DNA of 64,000 nt from Penelope pileata (lineage: Eukaryota > Chordata > Aves > Galliformes > Cracidae), in contig WBMW01004965.1 in assembly GCA_013396635.1 (NCBI GenBank), positions 1,405,295 through 1,469,294 on the forward strand, written 5' to 3'. Numbering within the stretch: the stretch's first letter is position 1; each line of letters begins with the position of its first letter. Below the pieces are notes generated by a model. That model did no database searches and had not been told where the DNA came from. It saw only the letters and a list, made by a program, of their open reading frames with translations. Made by a program: the position numbers and the translations under genes. This document shows positions 33,646 through 46,560 of the stretch, piece by piece.

Positions 33646-36600
33646 GCATGATATAAACTCAGCGAGACTGAAATGTAGGTTTCTGACAAGCTGTTAACAA
33701 GACAACTTTAGAAATCTGTCTGGAGCTCTCAGGGAGATGGGCTGCCATTTCACTGCTTCGAAGAAGTTCATGACATGACAAGCAAAAATCAGGGAACACA
33801 GACCTAAAAACCACGGTGTAATTTTCATTTGCTTCTGTCGTGAAAGAATTCAAGCAGAAATATTAGAAGGCTGCACAACTAAAAAAGCCAGCAACTGGAA
33901 AATCATTGCTGTGGTTTGACAAGCACATCTTTTATGCTGAAAATGGTTTCTTTATTATTACACCTCTATACAGGAAAGCACTTCTGGAAAAAAAAAAAAG
34001 GGTAATCACAAATTATTCTTTGAGATCTGCAAAGTAAGATCTGTAGTTGCCTACTTGCAAGCCAGGCCTAAGAATGACCTAGTTCATGTGAGAGAGAGCC
34101 ATACTGAAAAAGCCAAGAGCCACCAGATCTGTCTTGTTCTTCCCCTGCAGCCCCCAAAGTAAGAAGGGTAGAAATATCTTTCCATAAGGGTACTGGAGTC
34201 TATACAGATCAGTGCTGGTACAGAAGTGTTTCATAAAAATACATTGATTAAAAATAGAAAAGTCAGCATCCCATGCCACCTACACAGCAATGCCTGTACC
34301 AACTCAAGAGAGCCTTTCTGGCTGTTGTACCATGTTTATATCCTTCTTTAGACCTTAGTATACCAGTATAATGATTTTCCTTAATTTCTGGATGATTTAA
34401 TGATTTCCAGAATCAATCTATTCTATTATAGGGTTAGAAAAAAAACAGAGCTCTCTCTCTTCATACAATATATCTCTTTCTAAGTACAATCTCTCTCTAT
34501 TTTCCAAGTATTTAATGGCATGTTGATAAAGCTGCCCTGAAGTCAATTTACTGATCGTGATTGACTCATTATATCCATACTCACAGAATTTTGGTACCCT
34601 TGGGACGGATGCATTGGGAAACTCACAGACAGCTTCACAGATACAATCCTATGGTTAATTTCAGTCCATATTTGACAAGAAAGAGAGATTGGACAACGCA
34701 GGAGGTCATTCTCACCTGTAACACCCACGATTATACCAACAGGTAATGTGAATTACAGGCAAAATTTAGCCCAGCCCTTGCAAGGACCAAGCAGCAAATA
34801 ATGAACTGAAGCTTTTTCACCCCATTTCTATTTCAACTCATTTCCACACAGCGCTGGTGGTGCGATCCTACAGCCGTGCTTGGGTAATTGAAAGGACAGT
34901 GCATGCAAAGTTGAACGGCTGACACTGCATTTCACCAATTTACAAAATGGAGGAGACTCCAACAAGAAGAGGGATGCCGTCTGCCCCTCTTCTGAAGCGT
35001 CCACAAGTTCCTTTCATTCTCCCCTTGGCTGGGCATTGTGTAACCCGTCACTCATTTTCTTTTCATTAGACAGACACGCTCGGAGACATTACAGCTTCAG
35101 TGCTGGATACAGGTTTTCACTAAGAGACATCCATTACTTCCCTACTCTACAGTTTTAAGCTATGACTAACCCTACTTGCTTGCAAAAGACCTCTTGCTTT
35201 GCTGCCTGCCTTTACCATGAGTCTGCTGGACGACAGGAGTTAGCTGGACCCATGTAGCCTCAGCTGCTCTGGTGCAGGGAGGAGCAGGGACCACAATATG
35301 GATTCACAGTGACACACAGCGTAGAACAACTCTGCTTTTGTTTAATGCAAGGATGCTTAGGCAAGACATGCCCAAAAGAAGAAAAGTGGCTTAAAGTCAT
35401 TTATTTACAACACCGAGAGGCTGCTGCAGTTTGGAGTTGGGGTTATAAACCTTCTTTAAAATTAAGGAGTTTAGAACTTAATATGGATATAGCCAAAAGC
35501 CACTTCAACCATAATGACCTGTCTAGTAATTTCCCACTTACTATAAACATCAGTTTTCTTCTTCTATTTGGATTGCAAATCCAGTCCATTTCTATGCCAT
35601 GCCCACGTCATTATGGAGTCATGCAAAAGTACTCAGCCACTAGGCCACTAGAACAGGATTTGTTGAAGTATCCCTGCTCCAACGGAAAACATCTAGTTAT
35701 TCTCAGCTCTCTGGCTCCATGGTACGGAACTCTGCTTGGAAGTTTCATTTACATATTTATTTAGTAGAGAACATGCATGGCTGTCCTCCCTCGATGCAGA
35801 ACCATTATCAGCTGCAAGAAGCTGTTAGAGGAAATTTCAGTATGGAACTCAGTAGAGAAAGCATTTCTTAACACTTTAGCATCCTGCTTAATAATGGTCA
35901 TCCTCCAGAAAGAGGGTGATGGGTTTCTGGTTATGAAATTTGCTGTGATTTTTAACAGCTGATTCACACGATTGTTTACTGTATCTCATTAATACGTTTC
36001 ATTTCACATACACACACAGACATACTTTCTTTTTTCTCATGTTGTGAGCTTCCTTCCTATCCCTGCAACTCCAAGTGGTGTAGAGAGAAAAGCACATTCC
36101 AGGCTATGCATGAAGACATCCACCTGATGACACTAAAGTTTCCCTCAAATATTGTGCAGAATTTTCCATTCAAACATAAGCTGTCCTCCCAAAAACTTCT
36201 AACACAGAATCTCAGAGGTGGGGATTAATTCCAGAATCTGGCATCCTTTAGGTATGAAAGAAAATCTCCACTGTGTCTTGTAACCATTTATCCCAGACCT
36301 GGCAGGGTGAGTCTGCTGAAGTCAACCTGAATTCAGCTGTGAAGGACCTGAAGTGACAGGTTACACATCTTGAAACGTATCTGTATGATGCTACATATAA
36401 TATTATTTTTAGCTGACTACTCTGTTAGTAACTTTGGACCTGGAAAACAATTTAAAGCACCCACTCTGTTCTTAACACACATTAATCTAGTAAAATGAAG
36501 TACAGTTCATTTTTAATGTAGGGGATATAACAAGCTTGTGTGAATCAGATGCTTTGTTTTCTAACACCTTTAGCCATTAAGAAAGGAAGTCCCCATCAGG

Positions 36601-37839
36601 GACAAGTTTTACAGTATTTATACATAATTAATAGAATAATTCATACTATTTGCTATTTAAGTCATAGCAGGGTTTATGATGTGGCTAAAAACCAGGAACC
36701 TATTCTTCCAAGGAAGTTCTCAGAGGATGTGCTTGAAAACTTCAACCACTGCTTTTAAAATAAACCTTGAGGGATGGATGTCCCACATACCCCGAGGCAA
36801 GCTACCCTGCAACAAAGAAATTCACCAAGAAGAAAATATAACAGAGTTAAAGCAAACAAACAAAAAACTCACAACAACAAAACTTCCCAAAACAACAAAA
36901 AAATGAGACCTCCGGCAAGAGTCATTAAGAATACATACAGTGCAAATTAAATCTTTTTTTTTTTCCTTTTGTTCCATCTAGATCTTAAAAATACTGAAGT
37001 AGGTAATTCTTGGGAACGAAGGACAACCATTGCCTGGGGCGTACATTTGGGTGTCTTCAATATAATCTAAGGAATGTAACAGAGACTGCAAGCTAATTCA
37101 ATTAGAGAATATCACAGTGAGTTATTCACTTTCACAGAATTATGCCATGACAAAGCTAAATATAAAAGTTTCAAGGCCTAAACCATTACATGGAGAATAG
37201 TTTTTCAGCCTACTGTGCAAACACTAAGCAATTTAAAAATAAATATATTTGCTATTTCAGGTGAAATTGTAAAGGCTCCCCATTACAGCAGTACATCTGC
37301 TCCTTTCTTCCGACCCCCCCCAGTCACTCATTTGTTCTTGTCAGCTCTCCAAATGTCAATGATTGATGCAAGTGCAATGATTTACAAGAAGGAGCCTGCT
37401 ACCTTGCTGTTCTGCTTTCAGACTGGGAAGGTCTGACCAGCAGTGACCTCAAAGACCAAGACAAGGGCTGGACAGCAACGTAAGTATCCTTTGCTGAACA
37501 GGCTTAAGGACATCTATCCTTTCTGTTGTCTCTACAGAATTTTTTATGTGTATTTTTCTTCCAAGACTAATGTGGCAACGCTCAGATGTGTGGATGGACG
37601 TCATTCATGAATAGGAGCTCCATCACGTCAAAGACTTCCCTCAGTAGTGACAGCCCCCTGTATGGCTAATCCAGACTGCAGTGATTAGAGAACAAAAGAA
37701 AGAGGAAAACATCTCAACAGGAGGGGAAATTGGGGGAAAAGAACAGAAGACTGAAGAGTAAGAATGGAGAAAACAACTTCCTGTGCTGCGGACCAGTAAT
37801 GAGATGGGACTACAAACACTGTCTGTTTGGGTAGGGGCT
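33646..37839. other. Gene-free stretch
   Basis: Simple CT-rich patches at 34451-34460 and 34491-34498, an A12 run at 33988, AAC-rich sequence at 36852 and C8 at 37314-37321. The frame at 35309-35764 has no domain features. No supported exon. Confidence 0.5.
36852..36902 (+). repeat. A/AAC-rich simple sequence
   Basis: Imperfect AAAC and AAC units (caaacaaacaaaaaactc, acaacaacaaaac) ending in an A-run. Confidence 0.8.
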
Positions 37840-38280
37840 CTATCGCCTTTAATCAGTAACCAGCACTGTTAGCACAACGAGAAAATTGCTCGTAATTAGA
37901 TGGAACAAACCGGTGCGTATTTGTCATGGAGTGAGAGTACATTCAATTATATAAACTTTTCATTTTTCAGTAGGTAATTTTAAACAAAGCTCAATGTGAA
38001 GTGTGTTTGAACAAATGGAAAATACCTTGACTACGTACTAAGCAGAAAAGCTCTCCTTGCTCCAACGGGAGTGCAGCACAGCCAGAAGTCCTTTTTTAAC
38101 CTGTTGTGATTTTTGCTGTATCAGCTGGGAGATGCTGACCAATGCACGTGTGCTTTGCAGCCACATGTAGCAATAAAATGCACAAATAGTAGCTAATGAT
38201 AATACAACAACAGTGTGTGTCATCACTGCACGTTATAATGAGGTATTTTCATGGTCTGTGGAATAATTAGGTGCCTTTAA
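37840..38280. promoter_or_regulatory. AT-rich element-like block
   Basis: It contains cctttaatcagtaacc, gctcgtaattagatgg, cattcaattatataaac, gtaggtaattttaaac and gtagctaatgataatac, with at least four TAAT homeodomain cores in 400 bp and no simple repeats. Called on motif density. Confidence 0.3.
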
Positions 38281-38489
38281 ACATGTTTTAAAGCCTTTTC
38301 ATGGAGCTGGACTGTGGGAAGGTTCTCCCCAGCATTTATGCAAAGTACTTGCACAGATAACGAAAAGCTCAGCTCCTGGCCAGCTTTTAGCAGCACGTGT
38401 TGAGAATGGCAGGGTCCCACGCTCACCAACGTGCATTTTTTAAAAATTTCTTTTTCATTCACACCTAACACACACATTTGTTTATGAAG

Positions 38490-39010
38490 CAGAAGTAGTA
38501 GTCAAAACAAGCCACTTTATTAGCTCAGCAGCTTCATGAAAAATTGCCACAATTACAAAAACAAATCTTTGTTTTCAATTTTCAGTAAGCAGAGCTTTAA
38601 AAGAACAAGCTGCTCATGAAAGCATGATAGTTTTTTTTTCCCTAAAAAAGAAAAGAAAGAAATCTTTCCCAGCAACTGCAATTATGATACTTCCATGTCA
38701 AATGAATTATATTACTGAAAATAAATCTTTCTAAGATGCACAAGAGGGTTATCTGGCTCCAGTCAGACTTATGCATTACTGGTTTTATATGTTGTACTCT
38801 ACTTGATTAATATAGGTAATCAAATTATATTGCCTTCCACTGTGCTCTCAAATTCAAGGCTATAATGTTTTCAATGACAAAGTTCATAGAGTTGTATAAA
38901 AATGTACCTCATGCTGTACCAGCCCTTTATTGCTGTAGTAAAACACCATTTTCAATTTAGTAATAAGTGATATAAAACAGAGTGTCTTGATTGGCAGGGT
39001 CGTATTCATT
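38490..39010. promoter_or_regulatory. AT-rich element-like block
   Basis: Sequence such as ctttattagctcagcagc, gaattatattactgaaaa, cttgattaatataggtaatc and caatttagtaataagtg is rich in homeodomain cores. A poly-T run lies inside at 38632. Weaker candidate than its neighbours. Confidence 0.22.
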
Positions 39011-39155
39011 ATGCAGTGCCCTACAACACAGCACAGTTCAGAATGGAAATCTAGGGGCAGAGCCTACCACAATCTCAGATGCTGATGCTACAGAGAATAA
39101 AATGATTCCTGTTTCCTGAGTTCTCCAAAGAAAGGACAGGGAATCGGACACAAAG

Positions 39156-39178
39156 ACACACACACACGTATGTGTATG
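39156..39178 (+). repeat. (AC)n running into (GT)-like repeat
   Basis: Six AC units followed by gtatgtgtat, giving a near-palindromic acacac-gtat-gtgt arrangement. Confidence 0.7.
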
Positions 39179-40880
39179 GATGAAAGGGACAAGGGGACAG
39201 AAGGAGACTCATTACAGCATTCTACTCCTCAGCGCAGGTTTGGTTGCACTGGAGCCACTCCTACAAAACTGCATCCCACTTGAAATTGGAAATTAAAACA
39301 TAAGAAAATAATAGAAAAAGAGGAATCAAGACAGTATGGAGAGCAGCAAACAGCAGAGAGCTCTTCCTGGCTCTGCCACTGGCCTGACTTACGACCAGAA
39401 GAAAAATTCAGGGCCCTGTGATCCTGAGTGTTAAGCTTGAGGTGCCTTAATGAAGTTGTGCTATCAAGTGCTCTTCATCTTATGAAGATTAGGATTCTCT
39501 AAAGAGCAGTAAATTAGACAGTCAGAACTGGTAATATCTTAAGTTTTCAGCTACCTTTGAATATGTAAATCCTAACCCTTCTCTTTCTTATTTTCCCTTT
39601 TATAAATTAGGAATAATGACTGCCATATCTGTAAACTATCAAGCCAATCAATCTATGAGTTATGTAGAAGCAAAGTATTCAGGTGAGCCTTATCACCACT
39701 GCGAACGCTATCTAGAAGACAGAGTTATAAAGCCATTTTCTGTGGAGCTAAATGGCAGAGATATTGTTAACTGTATCTTTTCTAAGCATGTATGTTGAGC
39801 AAATGATATGATCAGGAAAGACAATTCTTGGACTCAGGAATTAGTAATGTTATCTTAGTTTTGTTTCCTTGGCAACTTGACCTTTCATAATTTGCCCAAA
39901 GGCAAAATATGGGCAGCATATCCCTTTCAAATCATCCCTCAATAATCTTGTGATTAAAAGCATCACCAGAATGTGGCCTTGCCATAAGATGGAGAATTAA
40001 CGACTCTCTACTAAATGATCCACTGATGTTGAATCTAATTTAAGTAGCCTTGCAAGAATATTTAACACTTAATGATAGGCTCTGTATTAGAGTAGGTTTA
40101 ATCTAGGATGCAGCCACAGATGTCATAAGAAGGAATTAATCAGCATTGCTTCCACTAAAACAGAAATGCAAAATTGCTGAACAGAATGTATTAGAAACAG
40201 ATTAAAGAACTGGGACTTAAACATAAAAGAAACAGAGCTGATGCCACCCTCAGAGAGCTAATTTGAAATACAGGAAAACTTAATTCGCCTTTAACTGAAG
40301 AATTGGGGTGTTTGAAGTTACTAAAGAGAAGCTTGCATTATCAAGAAGGGAAAAAAGGCAGATAGTCTTTTCCCTCATCAATTAAAAATGAAAGCCCAAC
40401 CCAAATATTAATGTCTGCCTCAAAATCCCAACAAAATGAAGTTACTGATGCTCTAGGGACTATTGCAGCATCTTACATGAAGCTCTATACTCAGTGAACG
40501 CTGTGGAAGTTTCACTGGAAAACTCCTGCCCAATTTAGATAAGTTACCTTTCAGAAAGGCAAATCTTGGAAATAGGGAAATATTGCCCGCTATTGCCTAA
40601 TGTTATTGAAATGCTTGCATTGGGGGAAAAATATGAAATATGGCATTTCCAAATTCCCTGCAAACTCTCTCTATAGTGAGAAGCTGCTCATCCAAAGGTG
40701 TATGTAAGGACTTCCATTACAGTTACTCACTGCTGCTTCAGACAATTCATCATTTTCCCTCTCACTTGAGGACTCCAGGCCAGCCACAGAGTTTACATTA
40801 CTCAGTCTCTTTCATTAACAAAGACAGGTTAGCATAGGCTGAAGGTTTTTTTTTTTAAATTCTAGATTAGACTACTGGGG
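39179..40880. other. Gene-free stretch
   Basis: AT-rich ordinary sequence with no clear motif cluster, repeat copy or exon. Confidence 0.5.
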
Positions 40881-40950
40881 TATAAAGCCAGAAGAGACCA
40901 CAGATCAACTCTTCAGAGCATCTATACAGCACAGGATGTGAATTTCCAAC
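40881..40950 (+). repeat. Old interspersed repeat, copy 2
   Basis: The sequence starts tataaagccagaagagacc and ends near cagcacaggatgtgaatttcc. It resembles an old sauropsid repeat I remember as containing 'gccagaagggaccattgtgatcatctagtctgacc', and it aligns with the copy at 1328. It lies 155 bp left of the CR1 tail in the same orientation. The family name is not certain. Confidence 0.4.
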
Positions 40951-41104
40951 CAGCAACTCTCCATTCTCTATTTGAAGATATTGAGGGTGAATCCTCCATA
41001 TCCCATGGATCCTTAGAAGCATGTGCCTTGGATGAAATACTGCAATGTTAATTTTTTTTTGAGCTACAGTTAATGTTCCTGGTAATTATGAAGACCCTCT
41101 TCCC

Positions 41105-41166
41105 ATCTTTGGAGGCTGGACTTGATGACCTCTAGAGGTCCCTTCCAACTCCTACAATTCTGTGAT
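41105..41166 (+). mobile_element. CR1 LINE 3' tail, 5'-truncated
   Basis: The stretch from ggctggacttgatgacc through aggtcccttccaac to attctgtgat matches the highly conserved 3' end of avian CR1 retrotransposons, in sense orientation. Only about 60 bp remain and there is a single copy of the terminal octamer-like repeat. Severe 5' truncation is typical of CR1 copies. No reverse transcriptase frame is left. This is the best lineage marker in the window, pointing to a bird and most like galliform or waterfowl copies. Confidence 0.85.
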
Positions 41167-41379
41167 CTGTCTCCCTAATTACTTGCTTTGATGCTTGGGG
41201 CGTGCAACCCCTGCGTGTTACTGTTCTGAGGTTGCCAGAGCTACCAAAGTGAAGTGGAACAGGAGATGCTGCTCTGCGCATCAGGCACCTTTGCTGGATG
41301 TTGGTTTCTTAGCCCTGGCTGCTTCTCCACCAGTGACAACATAAAGGTACTCCTGTAGTGCACCAGAAGTTAGCAAAAT

Positions 41380-41960
41380 ACGCTCTATTTATTTTAGTAT
41401 GAAAATTAATGCTAAAATCAACTTTTTCGTTTTCTTTGCTCCTCATACATTGGAAGTTTTGACAGCAGTGAAGTGAATGAAAGACAAGAGTGCAAGCAAT
41501 GACCGAGTTTGCTCTCTAACTCCAACAACGATTTTCTACGTAACTCTGTTAAGAACTGTAATAATAATGCCCCATTAAGAATTGATTATGAAAACGTGTA
41601 ATAATATTCACTTTTCATTAAAAATTCGCTTATGTGAGATCCTTCTATTTCTACAACTTTCTGGCTAGCTAAAGACCTTTCATTAAACCTCTACACTTCT
41701 CCTTTTTTAATAAAGGACACTAAACGAGTAATGATGCATAATGTACTTCACCATTACTAGTAATTACTCACTGAAAACAAGAAATGAGAGATCACTTTCT
41801 TATTTGCTTATCTGATGATCTCTAAGGACAATGATGTGCATGATAAATGCACAGCGCAGTGTACTTCCTCATTTACTGGATTGATCTGATGTAATGTCAA
41901 GAAATGAAGTACCAATCCCTTATATACCCAAAAAAGTACATTTTTCTCTAAAATGTGAAT
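41380..41960. promoter_or_regulatory. Candidate conserved regulatory element
   Basis: A long AT-rich block with gaaaattaatgctaaaatc, ccccattaagaattgatt, gagtaatgatgcataatg, ttactagtaattactc and gcttatctgatgatctc. The dense TAAT and GATA cores over almost 600 bp, without repeats, suggest an enhancer-like element or two adjacent ones. Confidence 0.36.
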
Positions 41961-44044
41961 GTATTTCTAAATTTAGTGCACTCAGATGTTTTCGTACTTT
42001 TGGCAATTAGTTTACGGGAAGTTTTAAGCACGGCGTGTTTTCAGAAGTTTTCCATTCTAAAAAATGGCAAACAATGAAATCTAAGTGGGAAGCATCATCC
42101 TAACGTATTTCAAACAACCAGTCAAGGTTGACAGAAAAATTCCTACAGCAAGAACACAGTAGTGCTTATTTTGGTTATTAGGAGGATCCAAATGTATCAC
42201 TTAAATGTTCTGTTCCTGCTAAAGTTTTATTCACTCTTTAAGTGTATGAACTCTAAATTATAACACGCTGGAGTTAACAGAGGTCCGTATCAGCAATAAT
42301 GTGCTGAGAACAGCCTGCATGAATTACAAGTTTCTGAAATGCTCAGCATCCCAGAAACTTCAGGGGCTCCTGGAGCAACTTCCAAACACCCTGCACCTGG
42401 GATGCACTGCTGCCCAGTGCAGCCCCACGGTGTTTGACTCTGCTCCATGGAGATCAGCCTGAAGCTTGCAAATCACCAAGCACAGCTCCTGCAGTGAGCT
42501 GTAGATGGTGCAAAATGATGGAGCTCACATCCCATAGGACTGGGCTCTGTATCTCACACCTTGCAGTGTGAGAGCAGAAGACATTATTAGATACTCTCTT
42601 GCTAATTTTCCTCACAATTAAATTTGCTTATTTTCCTCAAGGAGCAGCTATTAAAAAGAAATCTACTGTGGTTTAATTTTCAGCAGATCCTGCAGTTAGG
42701 TCATACCCGAGAAGATGTGAATTGGAACCACTGTGCTAGCAAGAGGGTCACATTTATGGCAGGCAGCCTGAGCACAGAGCTAATGCTTTCTTTAAATGAT
42801 CCACTACTGGTATCCTAACAACTTGTTCCTATTTTATTTAGAATCAAACAGCAAGGAGAGAGAGGAAGATTCCAAATTAATTGAATAGGCTTAGCAAAGG
42901 AGAAGAATCAATTTTGGCACAAACACTGCACATTATTTTTTTCAATTAAACCAAGACTACATGCTACTTAGCAACTCCAGAATTTACGTAATGACAGAAA
43001 ACAGTTAAGTGAATCAACAATAAGAATAAGCAGAAATCAGAGTAAACAGATTAGGGCAATCATCGTTGGACAATCCATAGAAATAAGGACCGTCATTTTT
43101 CAAATGACAGTACCAAATGTTAAAGACAATGGAGAAAAGGAGTAGTTGTTATTTTTAGACAATTGCCTTTCTTCCAAAGAACACAGAGCTAAAGAGCTTG
43201 GATTTAGCCCTCAAATACTACGGCTCATAATGTGACAGGTTGTAATGCACAGCACATGAGAGAGAATACATAAGCCAACATAAAATTCAGCATGATTAAT
43301 GTATGATTAGTTCACGTTTGTACAATGCTTTGAAGATGTGAAGTGCTAATTAGAATTTCTGGATTAGGCTGGTTGGTGCCCCAATGCAATCCAGATCAGT
43401 AAATAAAAAACTGCAGAAGTTTAAACTAACTGCCTGAAGATTGAGGAACCCATGAGATACTAGGAAAGGCTCTAAATTTCAAGTGGATAAACAAATGCGT
43501 AAGAGAGAGAGAGAAGGAGAATCCAAGGCCCCAGTGAAGATATTTAAGACAGATAAAGCTGGAGATTTTTTGAAAGACATTGGTTTGCCTCCCTCTGCGA
43601 TCACCAGAAACACTCCCATCAATGTGTGAGACGCAGATCATCTCAGCTCAGGAGCTCTGAAACTAAACCTTAAAATCTGAACATAAGCAACTATCTTCCC
43701 TAGAGTAGTTCTACAATAATAAGATTGAACCAAATACTAAGTTTGAGGTGTGCAAGGGGAAAAAAAAATGTAGCTTCAAACTGGAGAGTGGGAAAAGAGA
43801 GAGAAAAGAAATTCTGACCATTGGAAATTTTCAAACTGGAAATCCTGAAATGGGGAAAGGGTGAAATCTAGAGGAGATGAACAACATGGAGCCCACCACA
43901 TTAGATTTATTTGTTTTTAATTAGAAAGTAGAATATGTAAAATCATTTGCAGCAAGAAGGCCATCCCAATGCACCACCCGCATGGGACCAATAAACAGCT
44001 CGGGATCAGAACAGAATGCTGCCAGCAGAGAGATGTTGACTCTG
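41961..44044. other. Gene-free stretch
   Basis: Contains a GA-rich microsatellite (43502-43520) and AT-rich patches at 42880-43060 and 43270-43370 (catgattaatgtatgattag) that are weak element candidates only. Confidence 0.5.
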
Positions 44045-44345
44045 CCACTGATCTGGCCTTTTCTTGCTTAATTAAAGCAACTGAACACTTGAGCTGGAAA
44101 ACTGTAATCCCCATTAAAGTGTCATTTTAGCTGTAGGTGATCAGACCTTTCAAGCTACACTAAGTAATTATGCTAGCAGGAACCACGTATAGTATTAATG
44201 CGACCATAGGAAATGACATACGTGCAGCCAGGAGCACTGTTAATGCAGAATGTGGTAACCAGCTAAGGATTACCAGGCAAAACAGTGGTTTCAGCTCCGG
44301 CCACGTCCAAATCAAGACCAACGTGCCGGCATGTCGCCATGCCTG
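44045..44345. promoter_or_regulatory. Candidate conserved regulatory element
   Basis: It contains ttgcttaattaaagcaac (a near-palindrome around TTAATTAA), ccccattaaagtgtcattt, aagtaattatgctagcagg and aatgtggtaaccagctaagg. It has mixed AT- and GC-rich words and no repeat. Confidence 0.36.
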
Positions 44346-45004
44346 GTGCCACACAGAGAAGATAGGGCTCTGATTTATGGCAGGGCTGGGTAACCCATCT
44401 GTGGGAGCAGAGCCTGCATGTGATGGTTGTTCACCCTTGGTTCAAAATAACAGTGAAGATGAAATGTACCAAGAGAGTGGGCACAAAACAACGAAATCCT
44501 CAGCACATGAATATCTACTTTTGATCTTCATCAAGACGCAGAAGTACATGCGGAGGCCTAGAGAACGAAAACCAGTTTTGTACTGCTTTATGCTTTATGG
44601 AATAAGAAACGTGACCAAGGAAAAGTCCCAGTAATACAAAAAACATGTAGACGTAAAGCCTCTACAGATGCAGTGCAGTTGCACTTCAAGCTTAGCAAAG
44701 TCTTTGTGAGCTGACTTCAAAAAGTATTTGGGGACAGGAGAGCAGGGCCCCCCTGGAGATGCTGGTGGTTGGAAGCACACTGCCATGGCACAGAAACCAC
44801 ATGAAGCCGCTCGTCCTACACTGCCTGAATTACTGGAAAGAACTGAAAGAGAAGAAATCCAAATCAAAGCAAACCTCCTAATTAGTGCTAAAATGAGACA
44901 AAGGCACTTCCTTATTAAGCAGGATGCACATTTTTCTGCAGCGTGCTCTTGTAGAGATCTAGGCCTATTACTCACACAATGTATGAAAAGATGTAATCCC
45001 TAGG

Positions 45005-45335
45005 TATATACAAATCTTTTCCAAGTGTTTTTAAAGCCGGCATCTGTAGCAATACATATTTTGCAGCAAATATTTAGAATGAAATATTTCATAAAGTACT
45101 TCAGCACTTCTTTGAGTGTTTAATTTATCTGACATAAAAGAACAAGAGTGTATAGCATTTTCCTGTAAGTGGATGTAAAATACGCATTGCATGGATCCCT
45201 ATAATTAAAAAAACAGCAAATCATTGTCATTAATGCACAAGCAAGATCATAAATGAATACATTATTAAGTCCTACTGAATTAATGTTTAACTGCAATAGA
45301 GTTGAAATTGAATGAGGCAATTAATCAGAGTAAGA
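45005..45335. promoter_or_regulatory. Strong AT-rich candidate regulatory element
   Basis: Runs of homeodomain words: gtgtttaatttatctgac, ccctataattaaaaaaac, cattgtcattaatgcac, gaattaatgtttaactgc and gaggcaattaatcagag. Six or more TAAT/ATTA cores in 330 bp, no repeats and no open frame. Confidence 0.4.
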
Positions 45336-46029
45336 ACTAAAAAAAAAGCCACATCTGTCTCGCTTTGAATACATTGAGCAAGACGACCTTCAGAGCGGGG
45401 CTGCCAATCAAGGCACGCCGCCCACTGATCTGACAGCCTTGGTGCCACCACACAGAAAGTTTAGGCAGAGTAACAGATACAAGCTTTCCATCTGAGTCAC
45501 TTCGTGGGTACATGTCACCCTGAGGGAATAAAACATTCTGTCTCAAGGGTCTTATTTCATAAAATCATGAGTGTTCAGATGGTGAAGATCATGCTGGTTA
45601 TAAATGTGAACTACATCTGCTCAAAGTCACTAGAAAATGAAACTGGGGGAGTTGACATACATTAATGATAATTTTTAGAGGCTTAATGCTCTTCAACATC
45701 TAGGGGAGGATAAAAAAAAACGATGTTCAGAAGCTTTTGTACCATGGATTGCGCTTTGATCAACCAAAATACATCAAGTTAAATTTTTCCTCATCAGTCC
45801 TAAACTCTGCAGCAGAGTTTTCTTTAACGGGTTAATTAAACTCCCTCAGGTTCTTAACTGTTGGAGAAGTCTTAGTTCAATTCATTTCAGAATTTAAGGA
45901 GGAATAAAATGATAATACTAATGATGATAATGACCCTTATCCTAACTAAGGCTTTTTGCACTTCCCATGCAGAACAGTATCTATTGTTCACGAGCCCTAC
46001 CTCTGACAGATAGGTATATGTACTTTTCT

Positions 46030-46560
46030 TCGGTGGAACACATTATGAATATTAAACAATATTTAAAAAGAACAAATCCATTGGTATTTTTGTAGCAAAT
46101 TCTTAAGCAGTAATTATCTTTGAATAAAGATTTTTTTCTCTTAATGCAAATGAACTGCAAATTTTCTAAACCGTAATTGTTTTCTACACTGAATTGATGG
46201 AGCAACTGGCATGCAGGTAATCAGCATACTCATTTCCCTTTCAGCAGCAATAAGAACTAGACTCAGGATTTTCTATTAAAAATAAAAAAAAATAAAAAAA
46301 GGATCGCTCAGATATTCATTGATAAAGCAGCCAGTAATTAGGGGTTAGGAAAGTTTGCCAGAGAGCTGAACAGTGGTTAACCTATTCCTACGCTCCTGTT
46401 GTCATAACGATGAATGTGTTCTAGCCATTGTGTTACTTTACAATGTGCAATAATTTGTCATCTGTGCACAATTCACAGCTTTTTGTACCAAAAAACACCA
46501 AGTCAACCTATACAGTTATCCATTAACACCTGCAATCACACATTTGGCCATAGTGTGTAG
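46030..46560. promoter_or_regulatory. Candidate conserved element with POU octamer
   Basis: It holds a perfect octamer ATGCAAAT at 46144-46151 (in ttaatgcaaatgaactgc), cagtaattatctttg, gcaggtaatcagcatac, agccagtaattaggggtt and gtgcaataatttgtcatc. An A-rich simple stretch at 46278-46300 separates two parts that may be distinct elements. Confidence 0.36.
46278..46300 (+). repeat. A-rich simple stretch
   Basis: A-runs broken by single T's (aaaaataaaaaaaaataaaa). Confidence 0.85.

Noticed and set aside
44728..45003. 91-codon plus-strand frame with a helical-looking charged segment
   Set aside because: No acceptor or domain, and its right end precedes an element-like block; the helix-like composition is probably chance.
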